Below are positions 47,701 to 59,300 of a stretch of DNA of 64,000 nt, one piece after another. Numbering within the stretch: the stretch's first letter is position 1; each line of letters begins with the position of its first letter. The notes under the pieces are model-generated. The model saw only the letters and a list, made by a program, of their open reading frames with translations, was not told the origin of the DNA and did not search any database. The stretch covers positions 11,179,553 through 11,243,552 of the forward strand of contig NC_059079.1 in assembly GCF_020497125.1 (NCBI RefSeq). Reading direction: 5' to 3'. The translations under genes and the position numbers were made by a program. The DNA comes from Mauremys mutica (taxonomy: Eukaryota > Chordata > Testudines > Geoemydidae).

Positions 47701-50355
47701 GGTATGATAAATCCTTTAACCTTATCCTAACCAAGGATGGCAATGCGGCCATTCATTTTGAACATTCCTGGGGAGATGGTGTGGCTGTATTAAGATTTCA
47801 GAATGAAGTGTTTAAAGACAGCACCCAGAAACCAGCTGTCACCCCACAATCTCAGCCTGCTGCAGTTGACTCTTCCAGCGCTGTGCAGAAACTCAGCTTT
47901 AAGTTGAATGATGCCTTAAAAGCAGGAATTACCAAAGCCAAACAGAAATTTGATGCCACTATGGAAACCTTGACTTTTGACTGTATTCAGTTTAAGAAAG
48001 GAGGCAAGGAGTTTTTAAAGCAGAAGAAGATAAGTCCTGATGCTGTGGCTCAGCTTTCTTTCCAGATGGCTTTCCTTCGGCAGTATGGCCAGACTGTTGC
48101 CACATATGAGTCTTGCAGTACTGCAGCTTTCAAACACGGTCGCACAGAGACCATCCGTCCTGCCTCCATCTATACAAAGAAGTGCACGGAAGCTTTTGTC
48201 AGGCAACCTTCCAGACACAGCACAGAGGAGCTTCAGCAGATGATTGCTGAGTGCTCTAAGTACCACAGCCAGTTGACAAAAGAAGCTGCTATGGGTAAGT
48301 GTGAGTGTCAGGTCATGGTGATAGAACATTCGCATTGCTTCACAAAATGAGTCTCATCAATTTAGTTGCTCATTAATGCTAAACTTTTACAGAAGTCTCA
48401 CTAAGTGTAACTTAATCTTGCTGGAGGGCCTATGTTCATTCAAACTTTGTAGAATGCCAAATAATAGCAGCGCTTTCCAGGTTTAAAAAAAAATTGTTCT
48501 TGTGACATTCTTCTTAAGAAGGGAGTGTCTTTGAGTTTCCCCTTATTTGCTTCAGACCCATGCACATCAAGATTTTTCCTGTCCTGTAGATAAATTACTG
48601 TTATACTAGCCCACATGTGGCAGCTAACTGGCTGATGCCTGGAGAGGGCAACACAAAGCAGGATTTTGGGTTGCTTCATGCAGCTGCCTGCAGGTGGTAC
48701 TGAGGCCACTGTGCAAACTGGCCTTGGTTCCTTCTGCTGCACCAGTGATAAATTTTCCCAAGTGGCTCTATCTGATCTGGCCCTATTGCATTTTAAAATA
48801 AGTCACAATTAGAGCTTGCTAACTTCTTCTAGATGTTTAGTAAAATGTAGCTTACAGGGCCTCGTCCAATTTTATTATACTCTTTTTACTGTTGGTTCAA
48901 TAGCCTTTTCCTCTGTAGTTCCTGCCATTTGGAACACGCTACCTCAGACTTTTTTAAAGTAATATGAAAACATTTATTCCTTTTTCAAACCTCCTATTTT
49001 GATCTTCTCCATTTAACTTAACTATTGTTAAAAACCTTTTTTATTAATATTGCAGTAGTGCCTAGATGTCCCAGAGATTGTGGCCCCATTATAGTAGTTG
49101 CTACATAAATGAGTAAAACAGAGTTCCTGTCCCAGAGAATGGATGTGCTAAAAATGCATTGCAGTTTCCTTCTGTAAAGCATATTACCATAACTTGTAAG
49201 AAAGCTGCTATAGAAAAAATTCTTGTAAGTTTTGTGTCTTTGAAGGGGTGTGATATTTAGTGTGTTAAATAACTATTTTCCAGAGAAAAGCAGTGATTTT
49301 CTGTAGTGTTTTGTATTTTAATACCACTGTATAACTCCATGGTATGCCCATCCCTTGACTACTGAGTGTAGTTCTGGTCACCCCATCTCAAAAAAGATGT
49401 ATTAGAATTGGAAGGGGTACCAAGAAAGGCAACAAAAATGATTAGGGATATGGAACAGCTTCCATATGAGCAGAGATTAAAAAGAATGGGACCCTTCATC
49501 TTAGAAAAGAGATGACAAAGGGGGGGATATGATAGAGGTCTATTAAAATCCTGGATGGTATGGAGAAAGTGAAAAAGGAAACATTATTTACCCCTCCACA
49601 TAACACACAAACCAGGGGTCACCCAATGAAATTAAGAGACAGCAGGTTTAAAAACAAAGATAAGGAAGTACTACTTCACACAATGCACAGTCAACCTGTG
49701 AAATTCATTGCCTGGGATGTTGTGAAGGCTAAAAGTATAACTGGGTTCAAAAAAGAATTAGGTAAGTTCATGGATGATGGGTCCATCACTGGCTATTTAG
49801 CCAAGATGGTTAGGGACACAACCCCATGCTCTGGGTGTCCCTAACCCTCTGACTGCCAGAAGCAGGGACTGGATGACAAGGGACGGATCGCTTGATAATT
49901 GCTTTGTTTTGTTCATTCCCTCTGAAGCCTCTGGCATTGGCCACTGTCAGCAAACAGGATATTGGCCTAAGTGAACCACTGGTCTAATCCATCATGGTCA
50001 TTCTTATGTTCTTATTTTAACAGGTCAAGGATTTGACCGGCATTTGTTCAGTTTGCGTTATCTGGCAGCATCAAAAGGTATCCCGTTACCTGACATCTAC
50101 CAGGACCAAGCCTATGCTCAGCTGAATCACAACATTCTGTCCACAAGCACGCTGAGCAGCCCAGCTGTGAATATGGGAGGATTTGCTCCAGTGGTGCCGG
50201 ATGGCTTTGGTGTAGGCTATGGAATGCATGATGATTGGATTGGCTGCAGTGCCTCCTCTTACCCAGCCAGGAATGTACACGAATTCCTCCAGTGTGTGCA
50301 GAAGTCACTGGAAGATATTTTTCATGTTTTAGAAGGTAAGCATATCAGTAGTTAG
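41542..50355 (+). CDS. CPT2: Carnitine O-palmitoyltransferase 2, mitochondrial (complete, 5 exons)
   Basis: Inner-membrane, matrix-side enzyme that converts long-chain acylcarnitine and CoA into acyl-CoA for beta-oxidation. The spliced CDS joins 41542-41711, 44064-44144, 44282-44388, 46990-48294 and 50024-50355. That is 1995 nt, or 664 residues plus stop, against 658 in human; the extra length is in the N-terminus. Every intron is GT-AG and all junctions keep frame. Residues 1 to about 30 are rich in Arg and Ala without acids, as expected of a mitochondrial presequence. The choline/carnitine acyltransferase fold follows. The motif HFEHSWGDG places the catalytic His at residue 378 (47763-47765), matching human His372 after the 6-residue offset. 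The 1305-nt exon 4 is the large exon typical of this gene. No frameshift or stop was seen, so it looks functional. The identification is by close similarity across the whole length. Confidence 0.98.
41712..44063 (+). other. CPT2 intron 1
   Basis: GT-AG intron of 2352 bp. It opens with a C-rich degenerate tandem block (41750-42080). From about 42420 to 42900 it contains A/T-rich and C-rich sequence with AATTTATTAAAGAATAAA, which could be an LTR-type relic but has no boundaries I can define. The rest (42900-44040) is AT-rich with no recognised element. Confidence 0.85.
41750..42080 (+). repeat. Degenerate C-rich minisatellite-like block
   Basis: Blocks of the form GAGCTGG..CCCC..CAGAGCTCCC..CCTCTCTGGGCCCC recur about four times with uneven spacing of roughly 50-90 bp. 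It lies just downstream of the CPT2 exon 1 donor and continues the GC-rich island. It is an imperfect tandem array, not coding. Confidence 0.6.
44064..44144 (+). CDS. CPT2: CPT2 exon 2
   Basis: 81 nt encoding [20 protein letters not shown] and the start of the next helix. The acceptor is CTCCCCTCAG, after a good pyrimidine tract. The donor is CAG|GTATGG. It is separated from exon 3 by an intron of only 137 bp. Confidence 0.95.
44282..44388 (+). CDS. CPT2: CPT2 exon 3
   Basis: 107 nt encoding [20 protein letters not shown] and on to TSYIS. The acceptor is TTGTTTTAG and the donor is CAG|GTAGGA. It ends one base into the Gly codon that exon 4 completes. Confidence 0.95.
44631..44941. mobile_element. 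hAT-type MITE, 311 bp, with 8-bp target-site duplication
   Basis: Termini CAGGGGTCAGCAACC and GGTTTTCTACCCCTG are inverted repeats. The copies flanking the element, CTTTAGGA at 44623-44630 and 44942-44949, are identical. Eight-bp duplications and a CAGGG start are typical of hAT elements. The interior has no coding capacity. A fragment of the same family starts at 11261. Confidence 0.85.
45740..45890 (+). repeat. Purine-rich (GA) tract
   Basis: A roughly 150-bp stretch on the plus strand is almost entirely A and G (GAAAAGGAAAGACTCAGAAA and similar), interrupted by few pyrimidines. It is low-complexity sequence in CPT2 intron 3. The open frame through it is a composition artefact. Confidence 0.6.
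46990..48294 (+). CDS. CPT2: CPT2 exon 4 (large catalytic exon)
   Basis: 1305 nt carrying most of the acyltransferase domain, from [20 protein letters not shown] to QLTKEAAMG. It holds the catalytic His (HFEHSWGDG at about 47754-47780) and the conserved block [20 protein letters not shown] near 48083-48142. The acceptor is CATTTTTAG and the donor is ATGG|GTAAGT. The open frame runs about 50 nt past the donor before a stop, and that extension is not coding. Confidence 0.97.
49042..49140 (+). repeat. Amniote MIR-type SINE 3' segment
   Basis: The block TTGCAGTAGTGCCTAGATG...CCCAGAGATTGTGGCCCCATT...GTCCCAGAGAAT matches the layout of the fragment at 24957-25075. The shared pattern (TATTATTATTTGCATTG..GCACTCA..CAATCAGGATGAAG..AGTCCCTGGCCCAAAGA) is a common reptilian repeat tail. 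Boundaries are approximate. Confidence 0.5.
49340..50015 (+). mobile_element. CR1 LINE 3' fragment in CPT2 intron 4
   Basis: Sequence from GTAGTTCTGGTCACCCCATC to TCATTCTTATGTTCTTA parallels the 3' third of the CR1 copy ending at 8985 (same blocks: CACCCCATCTCAAAAAAGAT, GAGATTAA..., GGATATGATAGAGGTCTAT, the Arg-rich C-terminus and the final GGTCTNACC..ATGG). It is 5'-truncated, as usual for CR1, with frameshifts. Its last bases lie 8 bp from the CPT2 exon 5 boundary. Confidence 0.85.
50024..50355 (+). CDS. CPT2: CPT2 exon 5 (last exon)
   Basis: 332 nt of coding sequence starting [19 protein letters not shown] and ending LEGKHISS before TAG at 50353-50355. It contains the conserved block [20 protein letters not shown]. 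The acceptor TTTTAACAG directly follows the 3' end of a CR1 retrotransposon copy (see 49340-50015). Confidence 0.96.
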
Positions 50356-51061
50356 GCACAACAGGGCTGGGATACTTTTTTTTTAATGCACAATATAAAA
50401 TGTTTGGATCAAGATCACTTCTGATCATGTGTGGCTGAATGTGGAAGAATGTTGCTAGTGCTAATTTACTAAGCATTTTGACTGGGATTTTAAAAGGAGT
50501 CTGCAAGAGTTGAGTGACCAACTTACACTGAATTTCCGTGGGAGCTAGGCACCTTTTGAAAATCTTAGCCATATAAAGAAATTAAGTGCAAGCTCCTGCA
50601 TGTGATATTCAGGAAACGCTTAATTCTGATAGTCTGAACTGTTATGTAATAGAATATAAAAGTTCTTAAAATATAACAGAGGCATTTAAATATTCATTTC
50701 TAGAAAGGAACTTTAGTATTGTACTGATTAAACTTGAGCTTAAAATCTACAAATGTTCATGTTTACAGCGGGAACAACAAACTACGTGTGAACAATGTAA
50801 CAACTACAAAAGTTGTATTTAAAACTAAATACAAGAATGACCAGTGGTAAATCCTGCACATGTGATATGTTCACTTACTAGATCTGTAATCTTTATTTTT
50901 CTTGTTAAATTTGAATCAGTGTCAAACTAACTGCCTTTTCTGTTGGAAGCATTTCCATGTAATGATTGGTTTAAATGAAAACTTGAAAATGTGAGACTGA
51001 CAACTGTAATCAGGTATTAAATCTTCAAACTGTTAAGAAATTGGTTGGAAAATAATGTTTA

Positions 51062-51067
51062 AATAAA
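51062..51067 (+). terminator. Likely CPT2 polyadenylation signal AATAAA
   Basis: This AATAAA lies about 710 bp past the CPT2 stop, giving a 3' UTR of about 0.7 kb, a plausible length. No earlier canonical AATAAA was noticed between 50356 and 51060. The actual cleavage site cannot be read from sequence. Confidence 0.6.
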
Positions 51068-53238
51068 GCTACCTATGACATGGTTGAAGAAATGTTTTAG
51101 TATTATATCAGGATTAGGGATTTGAGAGTTCCTGGTGTGAAGAGTTTACACTTTTTTAAAATAAGCATACAAAAGCTGATAGAGGAATACAGTCAAATGC
51201 ATATACTTTTTAGATAAACTTAATTTATAAAGTGTCAATTATTTCTGTTTGTACATCTGCCCTATAATGTTTTGTGTTCCCTTGCATAAGCCTGTATCTT
51301 TTAATACTGAAAAATCATTTCTCATTAACTTCTCTATGGCTGCTTTTCTTTCCCAAATATCTCTCTCCTACTGCGGAGAAGGAATCACCATCAGCCATTC
51401 TCCTTAATGACTATTTCCTACCTCCTCTAGAACTCTCCAGACTTCTTGCATGGCACCATGAGTATCTGTTGGAACCTTTCAGTCTATTTGCCAAGGCAAG
51501 TGGGAGGGCTGTCTTAGTATTTGCAGATTTAAGATGTCTCTGAAATGAAGGTATTGGGCTTGAGGAGGGAGAGGTTCAAGGAGCTTTCCAACAGGGACAG
51601 TGGAATTTTCTGAAGGGCAGCAGCAGCATCTGCTAGATTTATTCAGATCTTGTAACTCTAGAGTCACATTAATTTGATGTCAAAAATCTGATGCGACACC
51701 CAATGCAGCAGAATTCATACAAAAGACTTAAGAACCTTTTACTCTCCAGGAGTGCCCCCTCCCTTCAACTGCTGATATTCTTAACAGTACTGTCACTGGT
51801 CCTTGCTTTGGGGCTCTATCTTTTGCATTAGCTTCAGCATCTCTATTAAAAACACACTCACCCCCCTCCCCTTAAAAACAAAAAGTTTGTGGCTGCTCTG
51901 AGAGGGAAAGTATCTCTATGCCTCAATCCTATCCCCTATTTTGAAATCACAAAAGACAATTCTCTTCCCTGTTGAATAGCAGTCATTCCTTTCTATGCTG
52001 CCAGCTTTTCAAAATAGCACTAAAAGTGTCCATTTCACAACTGTGTGAACAGTACCAAAACATAACATGGTGGCAGACAGTATATTCTAAGTGGATGATG
52101 CTAGGATATCACTGATAAGATTCATAGGACCAGAAGTTTCATTGCCTTCAGTTTTTCTTTGTGTAATATAGATTTCCCCCAGTTCCTTGCTTTATCAAAA
52201 AGTGATACAGTATGAGTGCAACTAGTGAACACAAGATGCCATATCTTATGTATAAAATGAATCACAGTTACCAAGGTGAAGCAACCCTAAAACACAGGCC
52301 TCTCCAGACTCCTATCTATCAATATGTAGCAGGGCTTTTTATCCCGCTGCAGGCTGCTGCTAGAAGGCAGGACGCTACATCATGTGCTGCACTTACTTTG
52401 CTGTTGAGACTGTGGTGAATGATGATTTCCTGGCACTGAAGAGTACATTTGGGTTTGGGAAAAAAAACCTTACAGAACAGCTGGGGAAAGACTAGGGGCT
52501 TTTAGGGGTGGAGGAAGGTATTAAATTCAAAACCGTTGACATACTTGGCTGTTTCCTTTAAATGAAGATGTCAGCTCTATTCAAGAGGGAAAATATTTGC
52601 ACACTAAGTGGGGTAAAAAAATTGACTATGTAAAGATCATTTGGTTTTCAGAGGATTGTTTACATTTATGTATAACTAATACAACCTTTAAGATAAAACA
52701 TTACCTAAGTTGTCACTTAACATTTGAAATACAAGTCAGTTAGCAGGAAATGGTAACAGCAGGTTTACTTGAACTAGCAGGAAACTATTAAAAGAATGTA
52801 CTTCAATCCTTCACACCTGCACCTTCAATCCTTAACACCTGCAATTACCTAATGTGCCAACGATGATGATCAAGACAAAGTTATTTATATAATAGGGTAT
52901 TTTGCCAATGATAAATCCTTCCATGTTGTCTTTAACCCTGAGGGCAATAACTATTTAGTATATGTTGTTAAATCTGTCTTCAAAGGGCCAGTGTGTTAGT
53001 CAAGAAATACAGCAAGGCCTTCCAATATTAGGTTTGGCTGTACTGAGTTTCATCTGCGTGAACTACTTGAACACAACCAGTCAGACTGGTGGAAAATGAC
53101 TTTATTAGTCAGTCTTGGGACAACAGGTACAACTCAGCTGATATTATATTTGATTGTTGAAGTACAGCCATACAGAAAGTCACTCCAGAGGAACTTCTAT
53201 AATGACTACAGACCATTACTTGGCCAAGGTGTCAAGAT
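51068..53238. other. Intergenic gap between convergent CPT2 and CZIB
   Basis: No exon or clear transposon was recognised. A 22-nt near-duplicate (CTTCAATCCTTCACACCTGC then CTTCAATCCTTAACACCTGC) lies at about 52802-52847. The right end probably belongs to a longer CZIB 3' UTR if the second poly(A) signal at 53101 is used. Confidence 0.6.
53101..53106 (-). terminator. CZIB distal polyadenylation signal AATAAA
   Basis: Canonical hexamer about 150 nt past the stop, in the minus orientation. Confidence 0.45.
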
Positions 53239-53244
53239 TTTATT
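53239..53244 (-). terminator. CZIB proximal polyadenylation signal AATAAA
   Basis: AATAAA on the minus strand lies only 11 nt past the stop codon, which would give an extremely short 3' UTR. A second AATAAA lies at 53106-53101 and is a more ordinary distance away. Which is used is unknown. Confidence 0.5.
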
Positions 53245-53254
53245 AAAAGCAGTT

Positions 53255-53332
53255 TTAGCATTTTAGAAACTTGTGGGTAACTTCATAGATTCCAACAGAC
53301 TCCTTTATTTTTTCATCATAGTCATTCCAATC
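53255..53332 (-). CDS. CZIB: CZIB last coding exon
   Basis: It encodes [20 protein letters not shown] then KFLKC before TAA at 53257-53255. The acceptor is TCCTACAG. The C-terminal sequence is that of the family with only conservative changes. Confidence 0.96.
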   Translation of the reverse strand, partial: DWNDYDEKIKESVGIYEVTHKFLKC

Positions 53333-56300
53333 CTGTAGGAATTCAAATTTTACAGCATTAATACAAAACAGATTGGGGTAGTTTTAAAATCATAAACTGG
53401 AGTATCAATTAACCTTATCAGCATTCCAAATTTGGGTTCTACACTGTCTGCAGGAAGCATTTAGGCCCTTAACCTGTCCAGTTCTATGTCCAACAGAAGT
53501 GGACACCAAACAAATTAAATTAGCTTTGAGCTTCTTAGTAGTTTTAGCTTAAGGAATCAGATTTTCTGTATCTGAAGACTGTAGCCAGTAACAGACATGC
53601 CAGCAACAATGGTGAGTGAAAGGATTATTTATAGTACCTATTCTCATGAGTCAGACAAGCCAATCTTCCTGTCATGTGGAATACCAAAGAGAACTGAGCC
53701 TGAGATATTTGCTCATGGCCAATGAAGATTTGGAGCACCTATGGGCTTGTCTACATGGAGACATTGTGTTTGAAACAATAGGTCAAAATGCACTATGGAA
53801 TTTCTAGTGTGCAGTGGCAGGATGTGCATGCCCAGCTACTATGCTGTGGTTCACACCCAGCCTGCTGTGCCTTAAGTCTCCATGTACACAGGCCCAGAGT
53901 CTTATGCTGAGCTTCAAAGGAGACTGCACATCACTACTCAACACCTGGAAGAGTTCTCAGGAGTTGCCCTAATAGTTTCAGAGCAAAAGAAAACCAGTGC
54001 CCCCATAAAAATCTCCCACTTGATCAAGAGACCAGGATTTGGGTGTCCTGCCAACACTTTTTCAAGAGCAAGCTGCAATTATACCATGACTATTCAAAAT
54101 ACTGAAGATGTCCATGCTTAGCCACTTCCAAATAAGCACCCTGAGGTGCACACTAGTGCTGAGCACTCATGTTTGAAGGTGGTTTCCTCCTCCACTTAAG
54201 ATTTGTGCATGCATGCCACTCTAAAGCACAGAAAGCCATACTTTTAAACGGGGGGTTGCTATTTCAGGGGATAGAGACACTGAGGAAAAATAAGTTGTAC
54301 CTTTTCCAGCAAGTTTATTTCACTAAAAGGTGTGCCAGACTCTGCACCTTCAGCAGCAAACCCAGCCTACAAAAGCAAAATGAAAATAAACTTAGGTATG
54401 AGTTGTAATTATGTCTTAAATATGTTTAAAATAATTCAAACAAACAAGGTTATCCAGGACAAGTATTTATTTTAGTGGAGCTAGCTGTCTTACAAGTAGG
54501 TATAAAGAGTGACCAAATTATTAAGTGACCTATGGTTTCAATATAGGGTATGACCCTATGTTTAATAATCAAGGAGAGTTGACTGTTAATGCCCAAGTTT
54601 TATTTTTACATATGTTCAATTCCAAAGGATACAATGGATGTAGAGTTCAGTTGTATCCAGAAGCCATAGGAACATTACTAAAACTATACAAGTAATATTG
54701 TAAAGCAAAGAAACATCAGTTTTCCAGAACACACCTGTTTTTCCTGCAAATTATTTTTTCTAATTTGTTTTTTTCCCCCAAAAATCTCTATGGCATCACA
54801 GGTTTCTAAGTGTATCCAGTACGTCTGTTAGCAGTGAATGCATTAGATTAAAACTGTCACCAAGATATTTCAAGGCATTTTAGAAACAGTGTACTCTAGT
54901 TTAATAGCAAGCTAACAATGAAAAGCAAGAGAGGAAAAAAGACAAGTCTTCAGTTTTGGTTTAAACGGCATGAGAACCCAGACATCTCTGGCAAAAGGGG
55001 CCAAGTGTTTGTAACTATCATCATCCCTCCTGTCTAGTTCATTTAGGTACGGAGGAGTCAAACAAACTACCACAAGGAGGAGAATCAACTAGATTTTAAT
55101 TGTAACCAGATTAGACTCCACCCAAGCAGCACAATTTAAGAGTGAGTTCTGCACGATTCTTTGTCTATGTAATCTATCCTTTCTAGCAGAAACAGACCTG
55201 AGATAACTACACTTAAGTCTTCATGGGTGCACGCATGAGCAGTGGCAATGCTTCACTCATCCAGTCTCACCATCCCCCCTCCCCAAACAATGACGCTAAA
55301 AGGAATTACTGGGGAATAAAGAGATCAACCAATGTGGTTGCAGCTCTAGGATCCAGCACATAAAACAATGGATGCATTTCCAAAGAAGGTACAGTTGGGG
55401 TAAAAAAAAATAAATAAAAAAAAATTGGTATTTAAATTACAGATTAATGTTTTGTTGGTCAACAAAATTCCTCAAGAATTTAAGAACAATGACACAAATT
55501 AAAGGATGGACAATGTAAGAAGCCTTCCTGTGAGCTACTTGGATTATTTTTATTTTTAATTGAGTAAACAAACAACTGGCTATGGTATAAGGAGAACTCT
55601 TTCCTCGTTTTGCAAACTGAAATGCATATGGGACCTGCTCCTGGATTCCTTGTAGACATAAATCCCCACTAGCTTCTGTGAGAAGTTTGAGTGTACAAGG
55701 AATTGTGCTCTCTGACCATAAACTTTACAGTGTTTTGAGATCTGTGAAAATTAAGTATTTAGTCATACACATCCCACAATGCGTGACAAATGTCAAGGGG
55801 AGTGGTGCATTTAGATCAAACGTACGCAGCCTTTACATGAGCAAAATCACAAACCCACTAGGGGGCGGAAGGCAGTACAAGAGAAGATGCATCTCCACCG
55901 GCCACAATACAGAACTGCAACAGAGCAAAGAATGGAAGTGGAAGGGATGCAGAGCCAACATCACCTAGTACACATTTAACAGAGATCCATGGAACATTAA
56001 ACCATGTGACAGGCTGTTGTAATGCCAGCAGAATTTACTCCTGGGGGAATTCTGTGCCACTGCATGCACAGAATTCATGTCCCCCACAGATTTCTTCACT
56101 TCCCTGCAGAAAAAATGACTTTCTGACAGGGAAGCTATAAGAGCAGTCATGCACCACTTCTTTGCAGTGGGGGTACTTCATTTAAGGCACATGGAGCAGC
56201 TGGCAGAGAGAGAAATCACCGCAGGACTAGGGATTCCCCAGCCAATGGCTCCTACCCTGAGCTGGGATCAGCTGCTAGTCCTGACTGTGCTGGAGGCAGG

Positions 56301-59300
56301 AGAGGACAGTACTTCCTCTTCCCTTGCAAGCAATGCCTGGGACTGTGTCAGGCCCACCCCCTGGAACCTCCCTCAGCTGCAGGAAGCTCAGAATCCTCCC
56401 CTGCTTCCTGCCCCCATTGTGCCTCAGCTGTGGGGGGAGAGGTACAGGGAGCTGCTCCCCCATCCACCCAACCCCCATGCATCCGGACCTCCCATATCCA
56501 GACACCTCTGCCAAGCTTCACCCAGTACATCCAGAACCCACCTAGCCCTCCATACCCAAACCCCACCAAACCTCAACCCTTGCATCTGGAGCCCCCCTGC
56601 ACCCAGCCTCCCACCCCGTATCCAGCCCAACCCCCACTGAGCTCCCTGCACTCAAATCCCCATTCTGAAGAGCCCCACCACCCCAAGCCCCCACATCCAG
56701 AACCCCATGCCACTGACCTCCAACTATCTACACACAGGCCCCATGCCACCAACCCTCAGTCCCCCAGCACTCTGAGACCTCCACACCCAGACCCTCTGCT
56801 GAGCCCCAACCACCTTTACCTGGAAGCCCCTGCAGAGCCCCTCCACCTGTAACCTCCCCCTCCCCACCACAAGCCTCTGTGCATCCAGATCCCCCCACAC
56901 CCAGACCTCCCCATAGCTGCCTGCACCCAGACTGTCCCACACAGAATCCTCTCACCCCACACCAGGATCCCTCCACACCAGGCTCCTGCCTGCCCCACAC
57001 CTGGTGCAGAGGGGCAGGGCCCCAGGGTGTTTCTGGGGCAGGCCCAGGCCTTGTGCTGTGTTAGGGTCAGGTGCAACCTCACCACTGAGTCCGTGCCCTG
57101 GGGGTGGGGGAGCTGCAGGGTGATCTCCCACCTTCATGCAGCCAGTGGCCTGTGCTCCCGCCTGCCCTGCTGGAGCCTCTGCATTTATTTATTGACAAAT
57201 CAAACTTGCAGAACTTTTAATTTTTTGGCACAGAATGCTCTCAGGAGTAAGGACTTGCATTCTTACAGCTTGTGGCATCACTGTTGATACACTAATTTAA
57301 TCACTGCTAAGTGGAGCTGAGTAATGAAGTGACTTGTCTGCCCTCTGCTGACTGGCTAAGGAGCAACAGTAGCTGAAGCTTAGAACAAAACAGGAAGTCT
57401 TATCACCCAACTTTCCAACATAGTGGATCATCATGCAGTTATTCTGCTTACCACTGTAAAGTCATTTCTGCCACAAAGCAAGGGAGCTACAGTTGGATGA
57501 AAAGAAACTTTGTAAAGATGCATCTATTCTTCAGCTGAAGGATAATACTTCTGTGGTGCGGGGGAGGAGGAGACCGTACAGAGCTAATACAGGTAAAGAG
57601 GCATATATTAGCATTTTTGATAGCTACATCAGCTCAGGAACCTTAAATGAAAAGCATAATTATAAGCTAAAACTAAGAGACTTCTTACCAAGCAATAAAT
57701 GTACAAGCTTCTTAATTAGATTTTTCCCCACTTGGTAAAAACACAATACAAAATATCCCTAGGATTTTCCAAGGGGAAAGATTTTCTTTTTGTCATGGAG
57801 GGACCTAGAGGGTATTTTCCCCTTTAAGACTGCAGTGAGAATTCTGGTGATTTTATGGGGAGACAGACAGATATCAATGGAAATGACAATTCTCATGAAC
57901 TTCAGCTAAGTTTTAATTATATTTATTAAAAACAATTTCACATTCTTATGACCTATTCTATTCCATTGCTGTTTATGACAGAACTGAAACTTGATCCGGA
58001 GAAGTCAGGCTGGCTTCAACTGTGTATGAGAGAGTTGACTGTAAAATAACTGTTGGATTTGTAAGGAACAAGGGTAAGTCTCTTGATTTATTTATTGAAG
58101 TATCATAACATAATGAAATATCTAGTCAGGGCTATCCTTCATACACACTGCTTCAGACTTAACTTTGAAACTACTAGGTTAAGAGTTATTATAGCCTCCC
58201 CTCTGTTGGTATTGATTAAAATGAGATTGACAGGTGAGGGCCAGGCAGACATGTAAACAAGCATCCTACACACTCATGGGCTTGTCAAATTTGACTAGAA
58301 ATAGATTTCTAGTTCCAGTTGTAAAGCCAACAGGAACAAGCAACTGACTATTTAGTTTTTCTCCTCGACAGGTGGGCTTCTAGAGAAAAATGTACTAGTT
58401 ACAACACCAATTGCAGTAGTCCACTTTACATACGCTTAGTTTTGCATAGAAACAGAAAAACTGTTTTTAGACACTTGAATTTTCCCCTCCCACATCTTAG
58501 AAAATGAGCCAGAACAATAATAGATGTAGCACAACGTCACTGCAGTTGCAGGAAGGATAAAGCACAGGTTTTTATTTGTCAGTCTACGCAATTTACTCCT
58601 AATCCTACTGGAATAATAGGTTATATATAGCAGGGAATTAGCTTACGTAGACCATGCCCAGACACAAGAAACCAACAGCTGACATCAGGAGGAGAACTGT
58701 AGATTCCAAGGCCTGAAGGGACCATTAGGATCATCTACTTTGACCTCCTGTATAATACAGACTACAGAACTTCCCCAAAATAATTCTTAGAGCATATATT
58801 TTAGAAAACAATATAATCATTATTTTAAAGTGATCAGTGATGGAAAAATCCACCACAACCCTTTGTAAATTGTTCCAACGGTTAATTACCATCACTTAAA
58901 AATGTAAGTTTTGTTTCCACTCTGAATTTATCTAGCTTCAACTTCCAGCCTTTGGATTGGGTTATATCTTCCTCTGCTAGATTGAAGAGCCCATTCTCAA
59001 ATATTTATTCCCCATGTAGGTAGTTATAGATCAAGTCACTCCTTAAAGTGAAGGTTAAGATAAATAGATTAAGCTCTTGGAGTCTGTAAATATAAGGCAT
59101 GTTTCCCAATCTTTTATTCATTCCTGTGGCTCTTTTCTGAACCCTTTCCAATTTATCAACATAATTCTTGAACTATGGACACCAGAACTGGACACAGTAT
59201 TCCAGCAGTGCTTGCATCAGTGCCAAAAATAGTGGTAAAATAACCTCTCTACATCTACTTGAGATTCGCTTTATGCATTCAAAGAACGCATTAGACTTTT

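Larger units (their letters stand above)
48295..50023 (+). other. CPT2 intron 4
   Basis: GT-AG intron of 1729 bp. Its 3' two-fifths is a CR1 copy ending against the acceptor, and a SINE/CR1-L3-like 3' segment lies at about 48900-49140. The first 600 bp hold nothing recognised. Confidence 0.85.

Noticed and set aside
48295..48350. C-terminal extension of the CPT2 exon 4 frame ([17 protein letters not shown])
   Set aside because: It follows a consensus donor (GTAAGT), and exon 5 supplies the conserved C-terminus in frame.
56149..57287. Pro-rich proteins on plus strand and Gly/Trp-rich ones on minus
   Set aside because: Composition artefacts of the C-rich array in a TIR element.
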